Below, one piece after another: positions 9,264-18,886 of a stretch of 64,000 bases of DNA. The position numbers were made by a program, and so were the translations under genes. Numbering within the stretch: position 1 is the first letter of the stretch; every line of letters begins with the position of its first letter. The notes under the pieces are model-generated. The model saw only the letters and a list, made by a program, of their open reading frames with translations, was not told where the DNA came from and ran no database searches. This stretch comes from Paenibacillus sp. PAMC 26794 (GTDB lineage: Bacteria > Bacillota > Bacilli > Paenibacillales > Paenibacillaceae), in assembly GCF_000316035.1 (NCBI RefSeq), contig NZ_ANHX01000052.1:51189-115188 (forward strand), written 5' to 3'.

Positions 9264-9355
9264 ATCTGATAAGATTGTTTATGTAATTACATGAGATCTA
9301 AATCTTGCATGTTGACATTAAACTATTAAAGATATTTCAATCATTCCTAAAAAAG

Positions 9356-9394
9356 AAAAGTACAATTCACATAATATGTGAATTGTACTTTTTT
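9356..9394. terminator. Bidirectional intrinsic terminator
   Basis: AAAAGTACAATTCACAT pairs with ATGTGAATTGTACTTTT around a three-base loop, followed by T7 on the plus strand and preceded by A-rich sequence for the minus strand. It ends the XRE gene and could serve the methyltransferase operon from the other side. Confidence 0.85.
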
Positions 9395-9563
9395 TGAAAT
9401 CCATTAATATAACATCCATTCCTAAAAAAATCATAAATACATGAAATTGAATATCTACACCTTAAAGTATAGGAATCATTTTTATTTTCCTTTTTGAATA
9501 TATCATTAAAAAGCAAATAAGTTTTACTCCAAATCAATATCAAATTACAAGTTAAGAATGAAA

Positions 9564-10829
9564 CTAACCTCTCTTTTTAAATCGGATTAAAGACTCTCTG
9601 AGTTTAATACTTTCATTTTGGCTTGCTCCCCTAATTTTTCTTAATGTATGGATACCACTCAACTCCCAACCCACAGTTCCACCTAACTCAGCTAAAATAT
9701 TGTCAACTGGAATTTCTATCCCAGCATAAGAAGAGGTGCTCACAACAATCCACATTGCAGCATCTTTATTTGATACATTGTAGATATTATTTAGTACCTG
9801 TTCCATATCTGCAAAATATGAAGAGACCATTCCTGGTATACCTTTGTCCCATAGAATAGAAGATCTCTCTTTTAACATTTCTACTAATCCCTCCACCTGT
9901 TGTGATGAAGACTTATCATATGTGTCCCATTTATATTGAACATGGGAGCGCAATGTTTGACTTCGCAGAAACTTCAAATCGTCTTGACTTTTTACAAAAT
10001 CTCCTAAATATAACTCTGGACGATATACATCTGTATAATCAAAAGAATTTAAATATGGAGGCGAAAAAACTGTCAAATCAAACTTCTTCTCCCCCATAAT
10101 TTTACTATTGAATGAGTTCAATACACTATTATTTATAAAAGTCTGTTCACTAGTCCCTAAAGGGACTAATGTTACATCTCTAATAACCTGTCTAGCATAC
10201 ATCTCAAATCTATTTCTTAATTCGATTGAACTAAAGCCCATCGAACTCCAATCCCTTTTGTAACGTAAACATTTCCCATCTCTTTTAGCATTAGAGCAAT
10301 CTGCCATAGCTGAGTACAACGCTAACATGAAAGGAGGAAAACCTTCTGATATGGATTGAATTCCTTGTTTCAGTGACTCAAAGCCTCTCAGAACACTGAT
10401 ATTATACAACCATTTTTTTAGTTCAGGACGGTAAGAAAACGTTGAAATATTCTCAAGTGGACTCTCAACTTCATATGGTCTTATAGAGATTATTTCTTTT
10501 AGCTGTTTTAGTAAATATTTTTCAGATCTTTTAGTTGATACTGATTTAGCTCTACTTACATATGCAAGAAAAGGATTCACTTCAATAGCTAAGGAATCAA
10601 TTGAATTTTCAGCAGCAACTAGTGCAGTAGTACCTGAACCAGAAAAAGGATCTAAAATCACCATCTCTTTATTATTTTCTAGTTTATATTCATTAATGGC
10701 TCTTTGCACTAATGCAGAACTATATCCTTCTTTAAAAGAATACCAGCGATGTCTTGAGTGTTCCATATTTACATTAAAATTAGGGATGCAATCTTCTGAA
10801 TAGTCTTGATGTAGTATAGCATTACTCAT
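9564..10829 (-). CDS. DNA amino-methyltransferase (N4-cytosine or N6-adenine type)
   Basis: The 421-residue protein carries the SAM-binding motif LDPFSGSGTTALVAAE at residues 59-74 and the catalytic motif FSPPYLNSFDYTDV near residue 255. SPPY favours N4-cytosine, but DPPY-family proteins cannot be split by this alone. The glycine motif precedes the catalytic motif with about 190 residues between, so the order is alpha-like, not the beta order usual for SPPY enzymes. GGAGG overlaps the end of the nuclease gene upstream, eight bases apart. It is the last gene of the ATPase/middle-component/nuclease operon. It may protect host DNA from that nuclease or be an unrelated modification gene. Confidence 0.85.
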   Translation of the reverse strand: MSNAILHQDYSEDCIPNFNVNMEHSRHRWYSFKEGYSSALVQRAINEYKLENNKEMVILDPFSGSGTTALVAAENSIDSLAIEVNPFLAYVSRAKSVSTKRSEKYLLKQLKEIISIRPYEVESPLENISTFSYRPELKKWLYNISVLRGFESLKQGIQSISEGFPPFMLALYSAMADCSNAKRDGKCLRYKRDWSSMGFSSIELRNRFEMYARQVIRDVTLVPLGTSEQTFINNSVLNSFNSKIMGEKKFDLTVFSPPYLNSFDYTDVYRPELYLGDFVKSQDDLKFLRSQTLRSHVQYKWDTYDKSSSQQVEGLVEMLKERSSILWDKGIPGMVSSYFADMEQVLNNIYNVSNKDAAMWIVVSTSSYAGIEIPVDNILAELGGTVGWELSGIHTLRKIRGASQNESIKLRESLIRFKKRG

Positions 10830-10837
10830 TTTTTGCG

Positions 10838-11818
10838 TTACCTCCGAATCTCACTAGCTGTCTCTGATGGTAAAAATAAAACATAATAATCGCCTTTCAT
10901 GTGTTTACTTTTCTCATCAATAACACTATTAGTACTATGTTCTCTTTCATGTCTTCCATCATAACAAACTAAAACACCCCTAGTAGCTAAAGGGTCTCTA
11001 CCTAAATACACAAAAATTTGATCCATTCCTTCTTTTATACGTTGTTCATCAAATTTTGTTTTTGCTGCATTAACGCCTAACCACTTTATTTCAATGACAA
11101 AAACTTCACCTTGGAAGGTCTGTATCTCAATATCAGTTCTTTCTTGACTTATAGAATGCACTTCAGTTCTGACTCTACCGTCAATTAAGTTTTGTTCAAT
11201 CCACCTAAACAAAGAGTTTTGTAATATTTTCTCTGTTTGCCTTTCAGCAATTAATACCCTCTTTCTCCTATCATTCCAAAAGAACTCCATTTCCTTTGGA
11301 AGTTGAATTTTATGATGATCTTTTATCAATAATGCATATGATGAACCTGATCGACCATATTTAGTCAATCTTGGTTCACGCGCTCCTGGGGCAAGTACAT
11401 CTACCTTTTTTCTGATGACACCATTAATAATTGTTTGAATTACTGTGCCTTCAACCCTTATAAAGATCCTCTCATTATCCGCGGAAAAATTACTTATCTT
11501 ATCTAGATCTGCAACTAGGATGTCGGAGATAGGAAGAAAATTATTTTGCAAATCAATTTTAATACACTCTCTACCACTTTGCCTACAATGCATTATATCC
11601 TCTGCTACTAACTCCATATCACTATCGAGTTTTTCATGCAGTTCAAAGCCAAAAACAATATTTCCATTTTCTTCATTTATCCTTTTGACTAACTCCATTA
11701 ATTTATTGAGGAAATTCTTTACTCTTAGTATATCCGTTTTGAATGCGCCAGCAATTAAAGTTGATGCATCACCTATAAGTTCAGACAACAGAACCTTATC
11801 ATGTCTCGATAACTCCAT
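10838..11818 (-). CDS. PD-(D/E)XK-type nuclease-like effector
   Basis: Translation probably begins at ATG 11818, one base after the stop of the preceding gene; longer starts lie within that gene. The C-terminal third holds a PD-(D/E)XK-like core: ERTDIEIQ, then GEVFVIEIKWLG (the ExK pair near residue 241), then a helix and LVCYDG strand. The N-terminal two thirds are helical and strand-rich with no named domain. The predicted role is cleavage of foreign DNA under control of the Rad50-like ATPase and middle component encoded upstream. The core motif is visible; overall family assignment is inference. Confidence 0.65.
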   Translation of the reverse strand: MELSRHDKVLLSELIGDASTLIAGAFKTDILRVKNFLNKLMELVKRINEENGNIVFGFELHEKLDSDMELVAEDIMHCRQSGRECIKIDLQNNFLPISDILVADLDKISNFSADNERIFIRVEGTVIQTIINGVIRKKVDVLAPGAREPRLTKYGRSGSSYALLIKDHHKIQLPKEMEFFWNDRRKRVLIAERQTEKILQNSLFRWIEQNLIDGRVRTEVHSISQERTDIEIQTFQGEVFVIEIKWLGVNAAKTKFDEQRIKEGMDQIFVYLGRDPLATRGVLVCYDGRHEREHSTNSVIDEKSKHMKGDYYVLFLPSETASEIRR

Positions 11819-11819
11819 A

Positions 11820-12479
11820 TCAATCAATCCAATCATTATCGTCATTATATTGTTTACTCATAGAACGCTGTTCAAGAAATTCTATTAAGAAATCAGCCAT
11901 AAACCTATCAGACATTTCAATTTTATCCATTTTAAACATTGTTTCCATTTTGATAATAACTTGGATCGTGAGATTTGTTTCATAGTTACTTAAATCTAGT
12001 TTATGTCCGTAACCTTTATGCCCAAGGCGAGAATAGGTTGGCTCAGCATATACTAAATCCTTAACTCTATTAAAAGCATTTCGATTAGATAGAGATTCAC
12101 AAATTGCTTCAACAACATTATGTCTCTCAAAGATACTCTCACTGTTTGAGATGAGTTCTTCAACCCACTCTTCCCCTAAACCAGTAATTTCATAATTAGA
12201 TACTATTTTACCGTTATTCACAACAATATCAGTTATATTAACTAGTCCCCAAAAACCTAGTAAATCGGCAGCATTTTGTATTTTTTGATCGTACGGTCCA
12301 TGATGATATGTTTCGTAACCGTTGGTTGCAGATATTATATGTCTACAAACCACCAAAGAATCTACAAGATATAAAATTTTCTGCAATTGTAGTCTACCTA
12401 GTTTTTGATTATGACTCTTACTAATTTTTAATACTATAGCTACATCACGAACACGCTCAATCAGCTCCTTTGTGATCAT
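11820..12479 (-). CDS. Middle component of ABC-three-component-like system
   Basis: The ATG at 12479 has GGAGG eleven bases upstream inside the ATPase gene, whose stop lies 23 bases further in, so the genes overlap. The 219-residue protein has an N-terminal region (LGRLQLQKILYLVDSL, GYETYHHGPYDQKIQNAAD, LLGFWGLV) resembling DUF4065/YwgA-like and ABC-3C middle components: short helices, an HGPY turn and a winged-helix-like segment. Such proteins link an SMC-like ATPase to an effector. The assignment rests on remembered family features and operon position. Confidence 0.55.
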   Translation of the reverse strand: MITKELIERVRDVAIVLKISKSHNQKLGRLQLQKILYLVDSLVVCRHIISATNGYETYHHGPYDQKIQNAADLLGFWGLVNITDIVVNNGKIVSNYEITGLGEEWVEELISNSESIFERHNVVEAICESLSNRNAFNRVKDLVYAEPTYSRLGHKGYGHKLDLSNYETNLTIQVIIKMETMFKMDKIEMSDRFMADFLIEFLEQRSMSKQYNDDNDWID

Positions 12480-14427
12480 AATTTGCAGCCTCCATAATCT
12501 CATCTCTTATATTTTTCAAATCCTCAGAATTTTGTTGTACATCTGATAAATTTCCTATTTCAATTAAATCTAGGATATTAACACTTACATGTTTTTTTTC
12601 TTTGCTCTCGACTAACTTGTAAGCTAAACCTAACCTTTGTAGGTTAGTAGATGCAATTATGGAATGTCCTTTTTGAATGAATTCTCGGAACATTGTTGCA
12701 GCATTATCAATATAACTAACATCTAGTGCTGATTCAGGAGTTTCACAAATAAATGAATTTTTAGATCCAGTCAATTCATAAGCAAGATGTAATAAGGCTA
12801 ATCTCATAGCAATATCTAAGAAAAATCTCTGTGCCTCAGAGCAATCCTCTGGACTCTCTCTAACTACGTTATTAAAAACAGGGTTAAAAAGAGTAATCCC
12901 TAAGAATTTATCTCCACCTTTTCTTTGTTGCAAAGTGACTTTAGAACCTAAGAATTCATAAGCAAATTTACTAAATAACTCTTCTAATCTGTGTATTTTT
13001 TTTTCAGCAGAATCTAAATAGCGATCATATTCATTATCTAGGTTAAAGCTTTCTTTCCGAATTAATATCTCGAGCCCTTCGTACTCTCTAACTGCTCGCT
13101 GCAATTCCAATTGTAAATCTTGGGTGGAAAAATCAGTTGGATCTAAATTAATTTTAGTTGAATCTTTAGGTTCGTAACTATTGTATTTATCCAGCTCTAA
13201 TTTTGTCTCAATTTGAGAAATATCATTCTGTAATCTATTGAAGAGGTACCTTATATTATTTAACTCGTTATCAACAATTAACTTGGCTTTTATCTTTTCT
13301 TCAAGTTGGGAATGAACCTCAGTAATATCATTCATTGAAATATTATTACTATGTCTCATCCCACATATAGCACATTTCCCTTCTTTCACACGTTCTATTG
13401 CTAATTCTTTAAACTCATTGGACTTTGTACCACATGAAGGACAAAGCCCCAAATCCACTAATTTTCTTAAATATAATTGTGATCCCAAAGTTGAATGTTG
13501 AAGAGTGTACGAAATTAGTTCAGCCTCAAATGTTCTTTGTTGTTCTGATAGTTCATAAATGATCATCCTTAAGTTAGCTTCTTTTTCAGATAAACTGTTA
13601 ATTGTTTGTTCATATTCAGTTCTTTTAGTTATTAATTCTTTAAGATCATTAGTTATTTTCATTATTTCATCATGATGCAATATATTTAGTCTTTCGTCAT
13701 CTGTTGTTATATCTAACTCCATTATTTCATTATTTTCATCATCTAAAGTTTTACTAGTCATCCTAACTTCGTACTCTTTTTCAAGTTTATTGATTTTAAC
13801 CTTTAAATGTCTCTTTTTACTGTCTAATTCTTTCAATTCCCCTCTTCTTAATCTAAAATCACCTTCGTTAATGACATCACTGTTAAGTAACATTAGTATC
13901 CTTACTTGGGCATCTAGATCCCAAGTAATTCCTCTGCGATTCTCAGCCAGATACAATAATCTATGTACTAAAAATCTAAAATCTTCAAAACTGTTGAAAT
14001 TCCCCTCTTCACATATAATCTGTTCGTAATTTAGATTAGCATTGTTTGCTCCATATACCTTTGTATCGGAACCCTTAATTACCTTCAATTTTATTACAGA
14101 TGATTTATTTAAATTTCTAACTACAGTAATTTCTGTGTCTCCTAGTTCAAAGACTACTTCAATATGAGCATTTGATCGATCTGGAACCCTCTTGTTAAAA
14201 AAGTTGTTTGACCATCTGAAGTTCGTTAGAGGTTCTATGTTTGAATTATCCAATCCCGATGCTAATCCATAAACTAGTGACTGCAATATCGTCGTTTTAC
14301 CTAACCCATTTCCTCCTAGTAGTATTGTTAATTGTGAATTAGTATTAATTATTACTTCTTCAATATTAAACATCGGTCCATAACCCGTTAGTGTTGCCTT
14401 TTTGATATATGGAAGTCGAACTGTCAT
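12457..14427 (-). CDS. Rad50/SMC-like ATPase with zinc hook (defence ATPase)
   Basis: The 656-residue protein has Walker A GGNGLGKTT at residues 38-46. A long coiled coil (about 195-480) is interrupted by a CPSCG and CAICG pair near 329-354 that forms a zinc hook. An ABC-signature-like SEAQRFFLDIAMRL lies near 530, and FICETPESALD near 560 stands for Walker B plus D-loop. The strict Walker B Asp-Glu is read here as CETPE, which is unusual. It is smaller than SbcC/Rad50 and opens the four-gene operon. GAGGTG precedes the ATG by seven bases. It probably senses DNA and drives the downstream nuclease. Confidence 0.8.
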   Translation of the reverse strand: MTVRLPYIKKATLTGYGPMFNIEEVIINTNSQLTILLGGNGLGKTTILQSLVYGLASGLDNSNIEPLTNFRWSNNFFNKRVPDRSNAHIEVVFELGDTEITVVRNLNKSSVIKLKVIKGSDTKVYGANNANLNYEQIICEEGNFNSFEDFRFLVHRLLYLAENRRGITWDLDAQVRILMLLNSDVINEGDFRLRRGELKELDSKKRHLKVKINKLEKEYEVRMTSKTLDDENNEIMELDITTDDERLNILHHDEIMKITNDLKELITKRTEYEQTINSLSEKEANLRMIIYELSEQQRTFEAELISYTLQHSTLGSQLYLRKLVDLGLCPSCGTKSNEFKELAIERVKEGKCAICGMRHSNNISMNDITEVHSQLEEKIKAKLIVDNELNNIRYLFNRLQNDISQIETKLELDKYNSYEPKDSTKINLDPTDFSTQDLQLELQRAVREYEGLEILIRKESFNLDNEYDRYLDSAEKKIHRLEELFSKFAYEFLGSKVTLQQRKGGDKFLGITLFNPVFNNVVRESPEDCSEAQRFFLDIAMRLALLHLAYELTGSKNSFICETPESALDVSYIDNAATMFREFIQKGHSIIASTNLQRLGLAYKLVESKEKKHVSVNILDLIEIGNLSDVQQNSEDLKNIRDEIMEAANYDHKGAD

Positions 14428-14566
14428 TTAATTCACCTCATACATTTATTTTATTCTTCATCCTTCAAAAAATTTTCTATACACATTGAATTTTATGAGA
14501 TTATGTTATCATTATCCAACAATAAACCACCTTTTACCACTATAAAGTACAATTCTAATCTAAAGA

Positions 14567-14590
14567 GCCTGCTGTACAAACAGGCTCAGT
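14567..14590. terminator. Short hairpin after the PLD-helicase gene
   Basis: GAGCCTG pairs with CAGGCTC around a nine- to ten-base loop. On the minus strand it lies just after the stop of the helicase gene and is followed by only TTTA, so it is a weak terminator. Read-through into the ATPase operon 140 bases downstream is possible. Confidence 0.5.
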
Positions 14591-14596
14591 AACAGC

Positions 14597-17500
14597 TCAA
14601 ACAATACACTTATTCGCCACCGCCACCATCCTCGCAGGCATCTCATCCCGTAACCGCCATACAAAGCTCATCGGCTTATTCCCCTCATGACTCACATAAT
14701 CCGCTTCACCCAGGAAAACAAACGGAGACGTATAATTATGCTCCTCCTTATACTCCCGCACGAATAAGGCAATCCGGTTGCCTGTCTCGCGATGATGAAC
14801 ATACCGCTGTGCAGTAGCCGTATGCTCTGATACCCGGCTCTGAGTCTGCCAGTGGAATAACCGCTCGTTGATCGCATAATCCTCATACAGCGTAGATGGT
14901 GAGAAATCTTTGTCCGATTTGTTCAATGTAATGAAGAAAATATCCGTCTGCTCATCGGCAAAATACTTCACGCCTTCACGGAAGGCGGGTGATTGCTCAG
15001 CGTTCCAGTAGCCGAAGGCGGCGAGCACTTGGTCGATGGAGTACATACAGTGGATATCCAGTGGACAAGTGTACGGAAACAAATTGCTTTTATCCACAAA
15101 TCGTAGATGAGCCAAATTATATTTGAAAATATCCACAAGCTCTGCTCGGAATGCCTCAGAAGAAAGCACACGCTGCACACCCTCTTCGATGCTGCTCAGT
15201 CCTAGCTTCTCGGGCGCAGCTCGATGGAAGGTGTAATAGAACATAATCAACATGCGCCGTTCATCGGCGGTAGTCGGTTCTTGGCCTTTTTCGATATAGT
15301 CGATCAGGAACGTCAGCCAACTTCGTGAGTTGATCGTCAGCACAGATGGTAGTCTGCGGATATATTCCTCGTATTCATCTTTAATGGGTGCTTTTAATCC
15401 AGCTTCGGCCAACATGCCACGGAAATATCTTTTCCCTGTACGTCCACCATACAATTCATATAGTGTCATCCCGTGATGCTCTACAAAATGTCCCAAGGTC
15501 GGCGGCAGTCCGGTGTCTTGCTGGAACGTTTGCAGCTTCTGGATCAACGCTCTGCGATTACGACTAATTTGCTTCAAGTTGCGCATGATGTATTCCTTCG
15601 CTTGCTTTTCCAATTGAATGAACGTGCCACGAGGCAGGTTCGAAAAGCCGTTCTCGACGTAGTACGAGATGGAATGTTTGGTGGCGCCGATCAGGGCGCG
15701 GAATTTATCTTGGAACCTGTACTCCTGATGCGCTAGTCCGATGAAGTCGAGCACAGTCAGGCACTCTTTGCCATCCGCCATCCGTAGTCCACGTCCCAAC
15801 TGTTGCAGGAATACGGTCAGACTCTCGGTAGGACGTAGGAACAGGATGGTGTTCACCTCAGGGATGTCCACGCCCTCATTGTACAGATCCACGACAAAGA
15901 TCATGCGCAGTTCCCCGTTCACCAGCTGTCCTTTCGCAGAATGACGTTCCTGTTCCCCCGACCCACCATGAAGGGCCATGGATGGAATGCCGGCTTCGTT
16001 AAATATTTTTGCCATATACAAAGCATGATCCACCCCTACGCAGAAACCAAGCCCCTTCACATCGTCCAGATCAGTTACGTATTTGTTCAGACTTTGGATG
16101 ATCTGGTTGGCACGAATTTTGTTATGAGTGTAGAGCTTTTCCAGTTCGTTCAGATCGTAGCCTTTACGCGACCACTTCACCTGAGATAGATCGACAGTAT
16201 CGGTAACGCCAAAATATTGAAAAGGGCTCAGGAGCTTGCGGTCAATTGCATCGGTTAGACGGATCTCGGCGGCAATCGTATGATCGAAGTAGGCGGTAAT
16301 GTCTTTGCCATCCATCCGTTCCGGTGTTGCAGTAAGTCCTAGCAAAATCTTAGGTTCATAGTGAGACAACAGCTTCTGGTACGAAGGCGCAGCGGCATGG
16401 TGGAATTCATCCACAATGATGTAATCGTAATAGTCTGAGCTGCTGATCTCCGTCAGCTTCATGGAGTTAAGACTCTGAATACTAACAAACAAGTGATCCA
16501 GCGCCTCCGCTCGGTAATTGCCCACATGCAGCTCGCCAAAGTTCATATCCTTCAGAATATACCGGAACGTATCCCGGCTTTGCTTCAAGATTTCTTCCCG
16601 ATGGGCGACAAAAAGCAGCTTTGCTCCCGCATGTCTTGCACGGAATCGTTTGTAATCGAAGGCAGAGATGACCGTTTTGCCAACACCTGTGGCGGCGACG
16701 ATCAGGTTGCGGGTTCTTCCATACAGCGTACGTTCAGCGTGAAGCTGTTCCAGCACTTCCTTTTGGTAATCGTAAGGTTGGATGTCGAGGTGAAAGTGGT
16801 TGGACTGATCTTTTTTACGATTCAGAGCCGCCTTCAACTGCGCCTCATGGCCTTCATCCTCAGCCATATACCGCGTAAATTCACGGTCATTCCAGTAACT
16901 CTCAAAGGTCGCTTCAATCTTGCGCAGCACGTCGAGTGAATCCTTCTCCGTCACCTTGAGGTTCCACTCCATACCACTGGTCAGCGCCGGGTTGGACAGG
17001 TTGGAAGAGCCGACATAGGCGGTGGTGAATCCAGTATCACGGTGGAAAATGTACGTTTTGGCGTGCAGCCGAGTCACTTTGGTATCATACGAAATCTGGA
17101 TCTCTGTGTTAGGTAATTTGCTAAGTTCAGTGATGGCCTTCAGGTCGGTTGCTTCCATGTATGTAGTTGTGATGATACGCAGCTTGCCACCGCCCGCGGT
17201 AAATTGTTGAAGCTGTTCCAGTAGCAGACGAAGCCCGCTGAATTTGATAAATGACACCAGCCAGTCGATCCGATCGGCGGTCACGATCTCCTTTTGCAAC
17301 TCCAATAACATACTCGGCTCGGACTTGGCACCTGTGAACAAAGAGCTTTGGGAGATCGGCGTATCTGGACGAACGATCTTGGTATCCCGGACCGCACGAA
17401 TGCTGTTCAGTTTGGAATACACATGAGTCAAGACTTCCCCCTGCTCATCCAGTTGCAATTCGTTGTACTCTTCTTCCCCAAGCGTGCCTTTCAGGGTAGC

Positions 17501-17734
17501 AATAATCTCATTACACGTTCGGATCTGCGCCAACACTGCCGTCTTATCTTCCGTCTGTTCCCGCACAATCTTGAGCGCTCGTCGGGTTACCGCCGCCAAA
17601 TACGTGGACAGCAGCTTGCGCGCTTCCTCTGCATCCAACTTCTCGGTCCCAATGTTATACACATCCGGGTCCAGCGCCGAAATCTCATGCCTGGTGATTG
17701 TGTTGATAAGCTGTTCATATATGCCTTGTTTCAT
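14597..17734 (-). CDS. PLD-nuclease / SF2 helicase / DUF3427 fusion protein
   Basis: The 1045-residue cytosolic protein has a helical N-terminus (1-120), then a phospholipase-D-like nuclease domain with HAKTYIFHRDTG and GSSNLS (about 215-245). Helicase motifs follow: AATGVGKT, VDEFHHAA, GLTATPERMDGKD, VDLYNEGVDIPEVN and QQLGRGLR. The C-terminal 350 residues match the layout of DUF3427. It is full length and intact, unlike the two shorter relatives at 1-6 kb. It was probably acquired for defence or repair and sits directly upstream of the ATPase/nuclease operon in the same direction. It is richer in GC than that operon, so the two have different histories. Confidence 0.85.
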   Translation of the reverse strand: MKQGIYEQLINTITRHEISALDPDVYNIGTEKLDAEEARKLLSTYLAAVTRRALKIVREQTEDKTAVLAQIRTCNEIIATLKGTLGEEEYNELQLDEQGEVLTHVYSKLNSIRAVRDTKIVRPDTPISQSSLFTGAKSEPSMLLELQKEIVTADRIDWLVSFIKFSGLRLLLEQLQQFTAGGGKLRIITTTYMEATDLKAITELSKLPNTEIQISYDTKVTRLHAKTYIFHRDTGFTTAYVGSSNLSNPALTSGMEWNLKVTEKDSLDVLRKIEATFESYWNDREFTRYMAEDEGHEAQLKAALNRKKDQSNHFHLDIQPYDYQKEVLEQLHAERTLYGRTRNLIVAATGVGKTVISAFDYKRFRARHAGAKLLFVAHREEILKQSRDTFRYILKDMNFGELHVGNYRAEALDHLFVSIQSLNSMKLTEISSSDYYDYIIVDEFHHAAAPSYQKLLSHYEPKILLGLTATPERMDGKDITAYFDHTIAAEIRLTDAIDRKLLSPFQYFGVTDTVDLSQVKWSRKGYDLNELEKLYTHNKIRANQIIQSLNKYVTDLDDVKGLGFCVGVDHALYMAKIFNEAGIPSMALHGGSGEQERHSAKGQLVNGELRMIFVVDLYNEGVDIPEVNTILFLRPTESLTVFLQQLGRGLRMADGKECLTVLDFIGLAHQEYRFQDKFRALIGATKHSISYYVENGFSNLPRGTFIQLEKQAKEYIMRNLKQISRNRRALIQKLQTFQQDTGLPPTLGHFVEHHGMTLYELYGGRTGKRYFRGMLAEAGLKAPIKDEYEEYIRRLPSVLTINSRSWLTFLIDYIEKGQEPTTADERRMLIMFYYTFHRAAPEKLGLSSIEEGVQRVLSSEAFRAELVDIFKYNLAHLRFVDKSNLFPYTCPLDIHCMYSIDQVLAAFGYWNAEQSPAFREGVKYFADEQTDIFFITLNKSDKDFSPSTLYEDYAINERLFHWQTQSRVSEHTATAQRYVHHRETGNRIALFVREYKEEHNYTSPFVFLGEADYVSHEGNKPMSFVWRLRDEMPARMVAVANKCIV

Positions 17735-17905
17735 GAATGTACCTCGTGTGGGTGTAGGATGGTTGTGGATAACGTATTGTAAACCTCTATATATCCCTAT
17801 TTATATCCGATAGTATAGAATCCTGCCTTATTCAATTTTCTAGATAAATTCCGATAAATATAACAGACCGTATTTTAATTATACATAATTAGGAGTGTGA
17901 GTAGT

Positions 17906-18778
17906 TTGTGGTATGGTGTAGGTTGTTTGGGTATGATCATTTTTGGATCAATCAGTTTGCTAGGTATCTCCAATGATAGTAAATTTGTTTTTTGGTTTGG
18001 AGTAGTGGGGTTTGCCATATTCAACTTCGGAGCTCTTATTCTTGGTGAAGTTAGGAAGAGGAGATTTGCTGAAGATATGGATGGAGTAATGGATATGACT
18101 CTTAATCGTACAAGTCAATTCGCTGCTAGTCAGGAGTTTCGTTCCGTAGATTTAGAGAGTATGATTGCAATTGACGAAACGAAGCAGCAAGTATGTTTTA
18201 TGTATAACACACATGATAACCAAGGGGTTGAACTCTCTCGTACTCTCTCCAAGTTTAATTATGAAACGAAAATATTTCACTATGAAGATATACTCCAGTC
18301 CGAGATTATTATTGATGGAGTAACTCACACCAAAACCTCAAGATCTAGCCAAGTCGGTGGTGCCATGATTGGGAGCCTAGTTGGCGGAAACGTTGGTGCG
18401 ATCATCGGTGGTCTCAGTGCACTTCAAACTTCTCAAACCCATGTTAGATCAATACAATTGCAGGTTGTTGTTAATGACCCTCAAAGGTCATTTTATAGGA
18501 TTAACTTTGCTTTGTTCGAACAACCTGTCGCTAAGAACTCTTCTTCATTTATAATAGCAAACGACAAAGCTACTCATTGGCATAACCTTCTTAGTTACCT
18601 CATTAAAACAGTGGATCAACAAGAACAAACTACACTTATTGAATCTAGAAAAGAAGAAGAAAAAATATTTCCTCACTCTTCTGTAGCAGATGAATTATTA
18701 AAACTATCGGATCTACTTGAAAAGAAGCTTATTAGTATAGAAGAATACAACCATTTAAAGAATAAACTATTAAATTAA
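17906..18778 (+). CDS. Membrane protein with C-terminal SHOCT domain
   Basis: A TTG at 17906 lies ten bases after AGGAG and is preferred over a GTG that abuts it. Two N-terminal membrane segments (about 1-20 and 25-45) precede a cytosolic region. A glycine-rich hydrophobic stretch (GGAMIGSLVGGNVGAIIGGL) lies near residue 150. The last 30 residues (VADELLKLSDLLEKKLISIEEYNHLKNKLL) form a SHOCT helical pair, a small oligomerisation module. The function is unknown. It is divergent from the helicase gene and followed by a hairpin terminator. Confidence 0.7.
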   Translation: MWYGVGCLGMIIFGSISLLGISNDSKFVFWFGVVGFAIFNFGALILGEVRKRRFAEDMDGVMDMTLNRTSQFAASQEFRSVDLESMIAIDETKQQVCFMYNTHDNQGVELSRTLSKFNYETKIFHYEDILQSEIIIDGVTHTKTSRSSQVGGAMIGSLVGGNVGAIIGGLSALQTSQTHVRSIQLQVVVNDPQRSFYRINFALFEQPVAKNSSSFIIANDKATHWHNLLSYLIKTVDQQEQTTLIESRKEEEKIFPHSSVADELLKLSDLLEKKLISIEEYNHLKNKLLN

Positions 18779-18802
18779 AAATCAGTATGTGAATAAAAAA
18801 AC

Positions 18803-18843
18803 GGAGTACTTTCTATTGCCTCTGAACGGCAGAAGTACTCCAC
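18803..18843. terminator. Hairpin terminator after SHOCT gene
   Basis: GGAGTACTT pairs with AAGTACTCC around about twenty bases, with A-rich sequence before and CTTTT after. It may act on both the SHOCT gene and the convergent split gene at 18887-19549. Confidence 0.55.
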
Positions 18844-18886
18844 TTTTGGTGCAAAGCATATCTAGATCAACTGTCACTCTTACTCG

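Noticed and set aside
14499..14516. Fur-box-like sequence GATAATGATAACATAATC upstream of the ATPase operon (minus strand)
   Set aside because: The first half fits, but one base is missing in the second half so the 7-1-7 symmetry is lost; in AT-rich DNA this can arise by chance.
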